Source: Dichotomocladium elegans (lineage: Eukaryota > Mucoromycota > Mucoromycetes > Mucorales > Lichtheimiaceae). Taken from it: a stretch of DNA of 64,000 nt. A program made the position numbers and the translations under genes. Below the pieces are notes generated by a model. The model worked only from the letters and a program-made list of their open reading frames with translations, made no database searches and was not told the DNA's origin. The stretch lies in contig JAIXMN010000018.1 of assembly GCA_025716815.1 (NCBI GenBank), forward strand, positions 62,001-126,000. Reading direction: 5' to 3'. Below, in pieces: positions 11,408-25,153 of this stretch (its first letter is position 1; every line of letters starts with the position of its first letter).

Positions 11408-14400
11408 ATGGCAATGATGGAATTCAGCACTGTCCTGCACGAGCTCGTCAAGGGTATACATCCCGAAGGACGATCCAAAGGGAAGGGAAAAGCAATGCGT
11501 TCTGTGTCCGCCGGCCTTCTTACCATGTCAGCCGAAACTGCACACACCACCATGGACCATTCCGAGTTGCGTTTCCCCATGGAGCAGTTCCGCCAACTTG
11601 TGGAAAACTATAAAAATGGTCTTAGAGGGAACACACGTAAGAAAACCAATCCAAAGAGGTGGTTGAGGTGGCCAGTAGTAAAAAAAAAAAATAAAGGAAA
11701 AGGCTAACTGACGTCGTGTATCGTCTTTTCCTTCAATAGCGGACAGGTTGTCCTTTGGTGCTGACATCGAATTCCACCCACCTGATTCAACGTTGTTGAC
11801 TTCAGACGATGAATTTGAGGATGAAGACGTGTTCGAGGACGAAGACGAGAAGAAAGATGCATCTGCAAGTTGCATATATGACCGGGAATGGCTACTACAG
11901 TGAGTAATCTTAAAGTGTCACAGATCAACCAATGCCAAACAAATCAACTTTTTTTTTTGCGCCAGAAAATGCCGAAATTATGTTGCCGCGCATGGCGCTG
12001 TAACGGGAATCGATGAGCAGCAGCTTTGTATTGATCTGTTTACGATCCTTCGGTCGGACGAAAATGGTAAGTCGAGAAAGGGAGCATATTATGAGCTATT
12101 CGGCTTATTAAAGAAAAAACATTAGACGACAGTATCCAGAACACGTTGGTTGATATCCTTGGATTCGAGTCACTCGACTTGGTATCGACGCTTATCGTCA
12201 ATCGACACAGCATTGTAGATACCATCACAAAAATGGCAAGTATCAAGAGAAGTGCAGATATCCGTTGGGACGCGAGTGGACTCATCCCTAACCCCTTTTG
12301 CAGTCATCCTATACACCGCCGTCCGCTCAAACCAAGGCGTATGAACCTAAACAGATGACCCCTGGGCCCCAATTCACAGTCCAGTCAGAAGCGGATCGGA
12401 AGGCGTTGAAGCAGGCTCGGAAGGAGCAGCGAAAGGCGCTGAAATCTGCACCAAAATCTCAAGGTAAGGAAGCCAAGGCAAAATAATAATTATAAAAAGC
12501 TATTGCGCCAAAGACTGACTGATAGAGGGGGCCTGTTAGACGAGAGCTCTGTTTCTATGAGTATATTGGGTTTTGATGGTACAGATTTAAGGCAGGCGCG
12601 TGAAAAAGCACTTGTCTCTGCAAGTATGGCTCCCTTGGCGAGCACAGGTCGTTTTGTGAGTATGAACTCAATGTAGGTCGACAGGCTAGACTAACTTTAC
12701 ATGGGCCTCTCTGCAGGCACAAAAACAAAGTGAATATCCGAATGTCTATACATCACGCAAGGGCGGTGGTGCTCTTTCGATGTTTGGATCAACGTTTGCT
12801 TTGCCTGCAGGAACAGAGCGGGATGAATTCAAGGATTATGAGGAAATCACGATTCCTGTCCCAGAAACAGCTCCTGTGCGATCTCACGAAAGACGTGTCG
12901 GCATCAATGAGCTTGATAATCTGGCACGGAACGCTTTCAAGGTGCGTTAGATTGGTTCTTAGAGGAAAATCAAATGCTGACGATATAATGTGCTGTGTAG
13001 GCTTATGAGAGCCTTAATCGTATCCAATCCATTGTGTACCCTGTTGCTTACGAGACCAATGAGAACATGCTTGTCTGTGCTCCTACGGGTGCGGTATGTA
13101 TTGCATAAAGATGCAAGATCCGTTGATTAATACCATCGCACAGGGTAAAACCGACGTTGCTATGTTGACTGTACTGCGTTGCTTGTCACAATACTGTCAC
13201 CCGCCCCCTGTTAAAGGAACAACCGATATCAACTTCACGATTGCTAAGGACGACTTCAAGATCGTTTACGTGGCTCCCATGAAGGCGCTTGCTGCTGAAG
13301 TTGTGGAAAAGATGGGAAAGCGTCTCAGCTTTCTCGGTATTAATGTTCGAGAGTTGACAGGTAATATGCATCATGTGTACTAGTCAAACAACTACTCATT
13401 TTTATTCCTTCTAGGTGACATGCAACTGACAAAATCCGAAATCACGGCCACCCAATTTATTGTTACGACACCCGAGAAGTGGGATGTGGTTACACGAAAG
13501 GGCACCGGTGACACTGAATTAGCTCAGGTAAAAAAAAAAAAGGAACGTTATCATATCACTGCTGCGAATATTTTGCTAAGGAAGAGATAAACCTTAGAAA
13601 GTGCGTCTTTTGATCATTGATGAAGTCCATCTTCTGCACGAAGACCGTGGTGCAGTCATTGAAAGTATTATTGCCCGAACATTGCGCCAGGTAAAACCGA
13701 ATGTTTTCGGATTAGTAGGCCATGACTCTCATAGTCAATACTAGGTCGAGTCAAGCCAATCGTTGATTCGTATTGTCGGCCTGTCTGCGACACTGCCTAA
13801 TTATGTTGACGTTGCCTCCTTCTTGAGGTGTGCTTATGCTATGACAAAGACAAAGACAATTCAAGTTTCTAACGCACATGAACACATAGAGTCAATCCTT
13901 ACCAAGGCCTCTTTTTCTTTGACAGCGGATTCCGACCAGTGCCTCTAGAGCAACATTTTCTTGGCATCAAAGGAAAAGCGAACTCGACTGCATCTAAAGA
14001 GCGCATGGACAGGGCATGCTTTGAGAAAGTATCCGAACTGGTGAAGCAAGGCCACCAAGTCATGGTTTTCGTTCACGCTCGGAAAGAGACGGTGAAAACC
14101 GCACAGAATTTGAAAGAACAAATGATGGATGATGGACTATCAGGTAAAAAAAAATAGAGAACAATGCTCGCCCTATTATCCAAGAACATCGCTAACTGAC
14201 TTACTTCGAGCAGACTATTTCGACTGTTCGCATGAGCCCAAGTACGGTCAATTTAAGAAAGGGGTTGAGAAGTCGAAGAATAAAGAACTCCGTGAGCTCT
14301 TCAAGTACGGGTTTGGAATTCATCATGCAGGCATGCTGCGCTCCGATCGTACTCTGACCGAGCAGATGTTTGGCGCTGGTTTACTGAAGGTAATTGCCTA

Positions 14401-17400
14401 TGATTCAGTTATTAATATGAGCAAGTGATTGATACCTCTTTTCTTTTTTCTTTTCTTTTTTTTTCTTTTTTTTTTTTTTTTAAAAAAAAACATAGGTTCT
14501 ATGCTGTACTGCAACCTTGGCTTGGGGTGTCAATTTGCCCGCTTATGCGGTTGTGATCAAAGGAACGCAGGTGTATGATTCTCAAAAGGGTAGCTTTGTG
14601 GATCTTTCCATCCTTGACGTACTCCAGATTTTTGGTCGCGCAGGTCGTCCGCAAGTAAGGAAAAGCGTTCATCTTCATGATGGTTTAGATACTGACAGAT
14701 GGATGTATGCAGTACGAATCTCAAGGCGTGGGCTACATCTTGACGACGCAAGACCGACTGTCACATTATGTATCAGCGATCACTCAGCAGCACCCAATCG
14801 AATCAAAGTAAGTAACTACAGAGAAGTGATGTTGCTAGTTTCCTGGGACTGAGAGATAACGTTTAGGTTTATTGAACATATTGCGGATAATTTGAATGCC
14901 GAAATTGCACTTGGTACTGTGACGAACGTTGACGAGGCAGTGACCTGGTTAAGCTACACGTACCTGTATGTACGCATGAGGAAAAACCCGATGGTATATG
15001 GCATGGATCACTCTGAGCCGGTAGAAGATCCTCTGCTGGGCCGAAAGCGCCACGAGATCATCGTGCTGGCAGCGCGTCGGTTAGCAAAATGCCAAATGAT
15101 CATCTTTGATGAGAGCACAGGCTATCTGACTCCAAAGGACCTCGGTCGAATCGCCTCGAACTTCTATATTCGGCACACGAGTATCGAGATTTTCAATGAT
15201 TTCATGAAGCCACGCATGACCGAGGCAGACGTGCTGTCGATGATGAGTTTAAGTTCCGAGTTTGACAATATCAAGTCGCGCGATACGGAACATAAGGAGC
15301 TGAAGGGGCTCTTGGATAACGCGTGTGCGTGTGATATCCGGGTAGGTCTTTGAACAAATACAATATCTGCAATCCTGAACACAATGGGTGATTCTAGGGC
15401 GGGCCAGATTCGACGCACGGCAAGGTGAATATCCTTCTGCAAGCCTACATATCTTCGGCACGCATCGACGACTTTGCGCTCATCTCAGACTGTGCATACG
15501 TTGCACAGAATGCGGGTCGCATTGCCCGTGCGCTCTTTGAGATTGCGCTCAATCGGAACTGGGGACCTACGGCCTACATCCTGCTCTCTGTCAACAAGGC
15601 TATTGAAAAGCGGATGTGGACATTCCAGCACCCTCTGCATCAGATGGGTCTCCCCCGCGAAATTTTGGATAAGCTCGAGTCGCGCACACACGAGGTTTCG
15701 ATTGAGGAGATGCGGGATATGGAACCTGCAGAGCTCGGGGAGCTGGTGCACCACGTCCGTATGGGCAACACCCTGGCGAAATGCGTGGATCAGTTCCCGA
15801 TGCTTCAACTCGACGTTCGTATTGCGCCTATTACGCGGAACGTGCTCAATGTAGAGTTGACAATCACGCCCGATTTTATCTGGAACGACCGAATCCACGG
15901 TTCGGTTGAACCTTGGTGGATTTGGGCCGAAGACTCGGAAAACGTCGAGATTTACTACTCCGAGTACCTCTTGTTCAACAAGAAACAATTTGGAGAGAGT
16001 CTGAAGATCATGTTCACTGTTCCGATAGTTGAACCATTGCCTGCGCAGATCTACATTCGCGCTGTGTCGGATCGATGGTTGGGCGCCGAGACCATCTTGC
16101 CAGTATCATTCCAGCACTTGATCTTACCACAACTGAATCCGCCTCACACCGATCTTCTGGACCTTCAGCCCCTGCCCATAACTGCCCTGCATGACGAGGT
16201 ACTCGAGGCCATCTGCGCAAAACGCTTTACGCACTTCAACCCTGTCCAGACCCAGATTTTCCACACATTGTACAATTCAGATCATAATGCACTTGTGGGA
16301 GCACCGACCGGCTCGGGTAAGACTGTGGCAGCTGAACTCGTTTTATGGTAATGTTACATCTATAGATATATATTATACGGGTAATCTGGGAGGCTCACAT
16401 AAAAAAACGCGCATGAACATATGTATTGTCAACAGGCGTGCGTTTAGGCAGTACCCCAGTAGCAAGGTGGTTTATATTGCGCCAATGAAGGCGTTGGTCA
16501 AGGAACGAGTGTCTGACTGGACCAAGCGATTAACGGGTCCGATGAACAAGAAGCTGGTGGAATTGACAGGTGACGTGACACCGGATCTGAAGACGATTGA
16601 GTCCGCGGATATTATCATCACCACGCCGGAGAAATGGGACGGCATCAGTCGTAGCTGGCAGACTCGGTCGTACGTGCGCGAGGTGTCGTGCGTAATCATT
16701 GACGAAATCCACTTGCTCGGCGGTGACCGTGGCCCGATTCTGGAGGTGATTGTATCACGCATGAATTATATCGGCTCCCAGCTCGAGCGCAAGGTTCGGA
16801 TTGTGGGACTTTCTACTGCGCTGGCCAATGCGAATGATCTAGCAGATTGGTTGGGCATCAAGAAGGTCGGCTTGTTCAACTTTCGGCACTCGGTTCGCCC
16901 TGTTCCTCTGGAGATCTATATCGATGGTTTCCCCGGAAAGCATTATTGTCCTCGCATGGCGACCATGAATAAGCCGACGTACGCGGCCATCAAGACGCAT
17001 TCACCAACACAGCCTGTGATTGTCTTTGTATCATCACGTCGCCAGACGCGCCTGACAGCCCAAGATCTGATTGCGTATTGTGGTATGGAGGATAATCCGC
17101 GTCAATGGCTGCATATGGACGATGCGGAACTGGAGATGTTGTTGGAAAGCGTCCACGATGAATCGCTCAAGATGTCTCTCGCATTTGGTATCGGGCTTCA
17201 CCATGCCGGCCTGACCGAAGACGACCGGCGGATTGTGGAGGATCTTTATCTGAGACTGAAGATCCAGATTCTCATTGCGACGAGCACGCTTGCATGGGGC
17301 GTCAATCTTCCGGCCCATCTGGTGGTTCTGAAGGGCACAGAGTTTTACAACTACAAGGTAGGACGGTACGTCGATTACCCGATCACGGATGTTCTGCAGA

Positions 17401-19027
17401 TGATGGGCCGAGCGGGTAGACCCCAGTTCGACAATACGGGCATTGCACGTGTGTTTGTACAAGACAGCAAGAAGAACTTCTTCAAGAAGTTCCTGCACGA
17501 GCCATTCCCGGTCGAGTCGAGTCTGCATAAATTCATGGACGACCATATTAATGCGGAGATTGTGGGCGGGACGATTAAAACAAAACAGGACGCAATCGAC
17601 TATCTGACCTGGACGTACTTCTACCGCCGTCTGCAGCAGAACCCGACTTATTACGGCCTGGACGACATGACCCAGCGTGGACTCGACACGTATCTGTCCA
17701 ACATGATCAATGATGTGACGGACCGGCTGGCCAAGTCTGGGTGTGTTGAAGTCGAGGAAGGGTTTGAGCTTTTCCCGACGATTTTGGGGCGTATCGCGTC
17801 GTACTATTATCTACGCCATCAGTCCGTGCGCCATTTCAAGGAGCGTATTGACCAGGATGCCGGGATGGATCAACTCCTCGATGTGATGGCCCACGCGCCC
17901 GAGTATGAGGAGCTCCCAGCGCGCTGTAACGAGGATCTACTGAACCAGGAGATTGAGAAGCACATTCCTTATAAAGTCAAGGGAGCGCGCGATTTCAAGA
18001 CGCCGTATGTCAAGGCATACGTGCTGACTCAGGCTCATATCAGCCGGCTTGAGCTGCCGATCTCTGATTATATTACGGACCAAATCACCGTGCTCGATTC
18101 GTCGATTCGTTTTTGCCAGGTAAAGAAAAAAAAAGACGCTAGCGTGTGGACCTTTTTTTTCAGCAGCTGAATGGATCGACTTGAAACAATATTAGGCCAT
18201 GATTGATGTGGCAGCCGATTCAGGCTACTTGACCACTACGCTCAATATTATGACGATGCTTCAGGCGATCAAACAAGCGCACTGGCCCGAAGAATCGACG
18301 CTCCTGACACTTCCACACATCAAGCCACGGATGCTGCATGCGATCAAACACAAGGTAGCATATATATATATCCCTTTTCGATGATGGTGTGCTCTAACCA
18401 CGGGGCGGCCGTTTGGCCTCTTTAGAACAAGCGCATCGAATGCTTGGCCGAATTGTTAGGTTTGACGGACAGCCAAACCAAGACCATCTTCAACAAGGTT
18501 CCTGGCCTGGGACCGACACAGATCAGCGAGGTAAACGCAAAAAAAAGGGGGGGGGAGTTTGTGTGTATGTGTATCTATTGATCGATAGGTACTGAAACGC
18601 GTTATAGATCCAACGGGTGGTTAGCCGGCTTCCGCTGATCCATATGAAGGCAAAGATTGAAACGAGCAAGCCATACCTGATTCCCGAAACGACGTACAAG
18701 GTCCAGATTCAGCTGATCCGCGTCGGCCAACAAAAGAACCATGATGGGCGTGTGTACTGCCCGAAGTTCCCAAAACCCCAGTATGAGTCGTGGTGGCTTA
18801 TGATGGGCGATGCCGAGACGGACGAGCTTCTTGCACTGAAACGCGTGAGCATGCGGAATGGGCCGAATGAGACGCTGACAGACAAGTCGACGAGTGTCAT
18901 TTCGTTTGATACACCAGCCCACCTCGGAAAGCACACGTACACACTTTATCTCATCAGCGATGGCTATCTTGGACTCGATCAGCAACTGGATCTAGAATTT
19001 GAAACACGTGTTGATCTAGAATCGTAG
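11408..19027 (+). CDS. ASCC3: ASCC3/Slh1 tandem Ski2-like helicase (RQT complex)
   Basis: About 22 exons encode a two-cassette Ski2-like RNA/DNA helicase colinear with human ASCC3 and yeast Slh1 from N- to C-terminus. It is the ATPase of the RQT/ASC-1 complex that splits collided ribosomes; in animals it also serves AlkB-dependent DNA repair. Cassette 1 has [40 protein letters not shown] and [10 protein letters not shown]. Cassette 2 has [30 protein letters not shown] and [12 protein letters not shown]. Each is followed by a winged-helix and Sec63 domain ([11 protein letters not shown]; ...[10 protein letters not shown] at the end). DEAD-box-type DEVH and DEIH boxes are both intact, so both cassettes look active. 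The N-terminus is acidic ([15 protein letters not shown]). The ATG at 11408 follows an in-frame TGA; ATGs at 11414/11417 are alternatives. Intron 12236-12303 uses a GC donor. Confidence 0.96.
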
Positions 19028-19529
19028 ACCCCCAACAGAAATATATATAAAAAAAAAAGCTGATTTAATATGGGACATAATATAAAGTTACACGCTGGTT
19101 TCGACTAGAGTAAAGAAACGGGGGGATTAAACTAGGAGAGAGAGAGAGATAGATAGAGATAGATGTGCATATACAAAAGTGTTCATAGTATAAAGGTTTG
19201 AACAAGAGGGGTTTTTGGGCATGATAGACAAGTATAGCATGTGCTATACTACATAGGATGGATTTCCTTCCTGATGAAAAATGGTCATACTAACAGGCTT
19301 TCCGGCAGTGTGTGTGTGTGAGTGTGCGGAAAGCGGAGGATGGAGGCGAGTGAAGAAATGCGGGAAGAGGGGAAGAGGAGGATGACGGATAAGGTGAAGG
19401 TTAGAGAGGGAGAGAGATAGGATCGAGAAAGAGAGAATGGAGAAATGGTACAAAGAAGGATGATGGTTTTTTTTCAAGTGGGCTTTTTTTTTGTGGTGGT
19501 TTGTGTGGTTGTATGTGAGAAATGATTAC
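19028..19529. other. Convergent intergenic region, ASCC3-GAPDH
   Basis: A purine-rich 500-bp stretch with GA/GATA-type simple repeats (near 19137-19165), a short (TG)n tract near 19309-19324 and G-rich runs. No gene is recognised. Confidence 0.5.
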
Positions 19530-20884
<1,355 letters not shown>

Positions 20885-21136
20885 TCAAAAGAGGTTCAGT
20901 AAATGAAGAGGTAGAGGGAGAAATTTTTGGAAGAAGTTTTCGTAAAGGGGGATTTTCGTAAAGGTGAGTTCTTGTTTTGAAGAATTCGTTAAAAGAGGAA
21001 AAGTCCTAGGACTATATTCGTAAGAGCTTTGTTGAGTTCGCTTTGTGGGGGTTGTTTTTGAATACTAAAAAGTAATCAAAAACAGATGGGGAGATCTGGT
21101 TATGAGGAAAAAAACCTTTGCCCCGAGGTCGGTTCG

Positions 21137-21144
21137 TATTTATA
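21137..21144 (-). promoter_or_regulatory. Candidate TATA box of GAPDH
   Basis: On the minus strand the bases read TATAAATA within GAGTATAAATACGAACC. It lies about 260 bp upstream of the GAPDH ATG, so a long 5' leader (or a leader intron) would be needed. Glycolytic genes in fungi commonly have a TATA box. Confidence 0.45.
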
Positions 21145-22066
21145 CTCGCCAGCCCATGTTCTTCCCCCCCCCCTAACCCCCGGCCAGCGAGAAGAGATGA
21201 GTGAGAAAAGGAATGGTTTGGGTTACCATCTTGTGTCACTCTTCATTGAAGGGCGTAAAAAAGTCATACGGTTTCGTGCGCTGCGTTAACGTTCATCCCC
21301 CTCTTTTTTTTTTGGGGGGGAGGCGCGCCACTTTCTCCTTTGTGATTGCGTTGCATCCTTTCTCTTCACCTGCCTGAGTTTCCAACGAAAAGCATCAGAA
21401 ACAACAATAGGAAACCAAACGTTCCACTTCGCTCTGTAAACTCGAAAAGGGAATTGAGCTTCCATGATTTTCCCCGTCTAATCCCACCACAACCATTATA
21501 GCTTGGTGTCAGAACACAATGGTATGACAAGTGTAAAAATAATACCACTGAACGAAAACCCAGAGGGGGAGGTGAAAAAACCACTGCTAACCATCCGAGA
21601 ACGATGGCTCTACGTCTCAGTGCCTTTGTGTCGTATGTCTTTAAGAGCTGCAGAGCCCTTGACTGTTTCCAAAGGTGGATGCTGAAGGAGAGAGAGAGGG
21701 GAAAAAGAGATCCATCTCGCAGCAATCGTCCCTTGTCACGCGATTGCATCCTTCTCGAGATCGATAAGCAAAACATGATTTGTCATATCGTCTCCGCCCA
21801 TCCAACCTGTCTCGCTTCTTCATTCCATCCATCATCAGTTGATATTTCTCTCCCATCCAAAACCGCGCCTTTCTTTCTTTTCTCTATCGTGCGCGTGCGG
21901 CCGAAATCAGTCAGGAAAATTGTTCTTCTGCGGGCTTTGTCCCCCAAATCATTCGCCAACATTTGTTTTATGTAACAATGCCGAACTTCCCTTTTCTTTT
22001 TTCGTTTTTTCCCCTTTTTTTTTTCTTGGTGCGACGCTGCACAATCTGTTTGTATTTTAAATAACC

Positions 22067-22094
22067 GCGCATATGCGCACATGCGCATAACGCG
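22067..22094. repeat. GCGCAT palindrome cluster
   Basis: GCGCATATGCGC (22067-22078) is a perfect 12-bp palindrome, followed by a further ATGCGCAT copy and an ACGCG. Three GCGCAT-type units within 28 bases could be a regulator-binding site for GAPDH, about 1.2 kb away, or a terminator-proximal element. No known fungal regulator is assigned. Confidence 0.4.
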
Positions 22095-22445
22095 TGGCTA
22101 AACATACACTCGTCCCGACTCTTGTATTGTTTGTACGGACGAAGGATAACTCCGTGTGCCTGGCTGAGCTGAAATGTCGTGTTACACTGACCCTTGACTT
22201 CTTTTTTTTTTTTTTCCTCCATTGATACCACCACGTTCGACGTATTTTTAATATGATGCTTAGCAATTCATATCTTTTTTTTTTCTTTGTCTGCCATGGA
22301 CACAAAAAAAATAATGGCCATGTGCAAGTTTTGGCGTCTATCTCCTTGTATCTGTCTGGATTGCAAAAGAAACGAGAAAAGCGGAAAAGAAAGAACACAC
22401 CCGTATACATACAAATACATATACACGTCCTCCCCCCACTTCTTT

Positions 22446-24300
22446 CTATCTTTGGTACGCCTTTCTCGTTTGGTCAGTACTACGCCCAGAAGAAGGTCGG
22501 GGGCTGAGGACAGGTTCGCTTCCTCGGGTGGACTTGGTCGATAAACTGGAGACGTCGCCAAGGATGACCAGGTTGCCCCGGGACATTGACTCCTGGGTGG
22601 AAGGCTTCACCATCAGGTGGTGAACATGACCGTCCGCGCCGATCTTTTCAGGCGTACATACGGGAATACTCGAAACCCATTTGTCTGCGAGGATATCGTC
22701 TACCAGGTACCGGAGTGCAGGGTCCGGCTCAAGGATGTGTCCAAGGATGGGCCGGGTCGCTCTGGGTAAGAGACTCAAAAGTCTCGCCGCGCCTCGGGAC
22801 ATGGGTGACAGAAAGCTTCTGAACGACGGATCTCTGGGCTGTGCAATGCGCCATGGAAACCTCCGGATGGTCATGCATATGAAAATCACACCACATGACC
22901 ACACATCCGCCTTTCGCGCGTCGTAGTGCTTTTGTTCGAATTGTTCTGGGGCAATGTAGGGATCCGACCCACTGATACCTTTTGCGTACCACCCCGTAAG
23001 TTTGATACATTTTACTTCAAAGGCTCAACCCCCCCCCCACCCTCCATTATATAACTCTTCTGTTTTCGGTTCTGCCCCTTTATATATATATGTATATATT
23101 ACCTTTGCTTAGGTGGATATTCCGGTCATAAGGATATTTGAACACTGTTGCGCAGCCAAAATCAATGAGCTTCAGCGTCCCGCGTTCATCCAGCACAATA
23201 TTGTCCAGCTTGAGATCGCGATGAGCAATGCCCATGGAATGTAAGTACGCCACGCCATGAATCATTTGGACCCAGCAGCAGGCGATCTCGTTGTCGGACA
23301 TTTCACCGCTCATGACGATGTTGAACAGGTCATTTGGAGCATATTCCATGATTTGGTAGAACATCGCGCCTTCCCGCACCATATCGAGTGTTTCGATCAC
23401 ATTGCAATGATGCAGGGTCGATCCAATGCAAAACTCGGCTGTCACCTTCTTGATATACTCCTTCTCATTCTCGTGATGCCCCCGCTTTCGAAACTGCTTG
23501 ACCGCGAATGTCTTGCCGTCCGTATGCCGCCGAATCAAGCGCACTGTGCCACCCGCGCCGCGACCCACAAACCGACCTAACAAGACGCTTTCTTTGTTGA
23601 GTACTTTTTTTTTTTTCCAGACAAAAAGCATCGGGGTGGGTGTTTTGTTATGGTACTATTTTGGTTCTTGTTTACCCCATTTTCCATAACGCTTTTCAAG
23701 ATCTGTATTGAAGTCGTTCCCAAACGAGAGGTGGGAGGATCGGGTGGCGGTATTATCCATCGTCGGGTATGTTTCGACAGGCTCATGGGTGGTGGCAGCA
23801 GCAGTACTAGTAGTAGGTATTTTGTCGGGCTTTTTGAGAAAACGTCTGAGCTCAGCAAACAATGTGTCCTTCTTCTTGCTGGAGCTGGTGATGGAGCTGG
23901 AGCTGGAGTTGTGATGGTGAAAATGCGTCCGGAGATATTGACTGTTGTAGTGCGGCCGGTCAAAGACAAACTGGGACGGCGTGGAAGGCGGTGAGGGTGA
24001 GGACGACGAGGAGACGGGCGAGACGGTCTTGTTGCTACTGTGATGCGAAAGGGTGTGCGGCGTCGAGAACGGGTCCGTGCGATGCTCGTTGACGGGCGTG
24101 CCGGGCACCGATACGTCCGGTGTAACGTTTTCAAATTGGTGTAACCTATTCTTTCGGCAAAAGATCTTTGCAGGCTCTTCAAAGTTGACAGCCCGGATGC
24201 GTTCGGTCAGTTGCTGGATACGGTCGTTGCCTTCTGCAGCGACAGAAGTGTGGGATGATGGCATTTCATGGGATAAAACGGAATGCGATTCATGGTTCAT
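22446..24300 (-). CDS. HAL4/SAT4-type (Npr1 family) serine/threonine kinase
   Basis: Three exons encode a fungal-type kinase with a long disordered N-terminus (about 200 residues rich in S, P, H, T) and a complete C-terminal kinase domain, as in the Hal4/Sat4, Hal5 and Npr1 group that controls stability of plasma-membrane ion and nutrient transporters. The glycine loop is [14 protein letters not shown], the catalytic Lys is in FAVKQF, the catalytic loop is HRDLKLDN, the Mg loop is DFGCA, and the activation segment ends [10 protein letters not shown]. The tail after the kinase domain is Ser/Pro-rich. Start: ATG at 24300; an in-frame ATG at 24357 would add 19 residues. Introns fall before SVLLGRF and inside SK|GISGSD. 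The exact subfamily is inferred from architecture. Confidence 0.88.
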
Positions 24301-25153
24301 CTTGTTTTTGACAGAAATTAGTGTTACTTGAACGGAAAAAAGAGCGTGTATACACACTCACGCTTACACTCACATTCACGCTCGCTTACACACGCACACT
24401 CAGTCAGAGAGGATGAAAAGAGAGTAAACGCCCAAACAAATTTTTCTCCCTCCCCTCCCCCACTCACCCAAATGACTTGGGTAAGTAGGAGCCCTCAAAT
24501 AAAAACAATTTAAAACCCTTCCATCCAGTGGAATAGTCGGATATTTTGGCCAGTAAACACACCCTAACACACACACATATATATATATACATATATATAT
24601 ACAAAGATGTGATGGAGCTCTTGTATCCGCGGAAATCCCCATGGTATAGAAACATTGGTAGTGCAGCGAGATTTTCTTTTGGGATCCATGTCTTCAATCA
24701 GCATGTTTCTTCCGGTAGCGATGAATACGCCTTGTGCGTCATCTGCCTTTTCCATCTCGTTCAGCCTGACAGATTATTAGGACGAGCAATCTTTTTGATA
24801 CAAACAAGCCAAGCCGTCAGCATGTTTGGCGCGTGAAAATCAATTTGGAGTGATGCGAAAACCTTTGATGATTGAACGCGGCCAGCGCAAGGGTCATATA
24901 ACGCATGTTTCCCACGAAGGAAAAAAGTGTTGATAAGCATAACGGGTGTTCACATGTCTACGCAGTGCTTTGGGTAACTCAAGCAAACAATGAGAAATGG
25001 GGGGGCAGAGTTGGGCATGTGTTTTGACCCACAAACAGTCGGAATTTAGAGTCGCACATGGTTCCTACACCCCAACCCCCAGTCATGATATCATTTTTTT
25101 TTTTGAAGCATAAGGCATTGAGGAGATGGAGCATGTCTTTGTTCGCCTTGTGA
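24301..25153. other. Intergenic region between the kinase and F-box/WD40 genes
   Basis: About 850 bp upstream of the kinase, containing a compound (CA)n(TA)n microsatellite at about 24568-24602 and CACT/ACTC-rich repeats at about 24352-24405. No gene is recognised. Confidence 0.5.

Noticed and set aside
15485..17546. Long antisense frames opposite ASCC3 (167 and 170 codons)
   Set aside because: Fully contained within conserved helicase coding sequence on the other strand; shadows.
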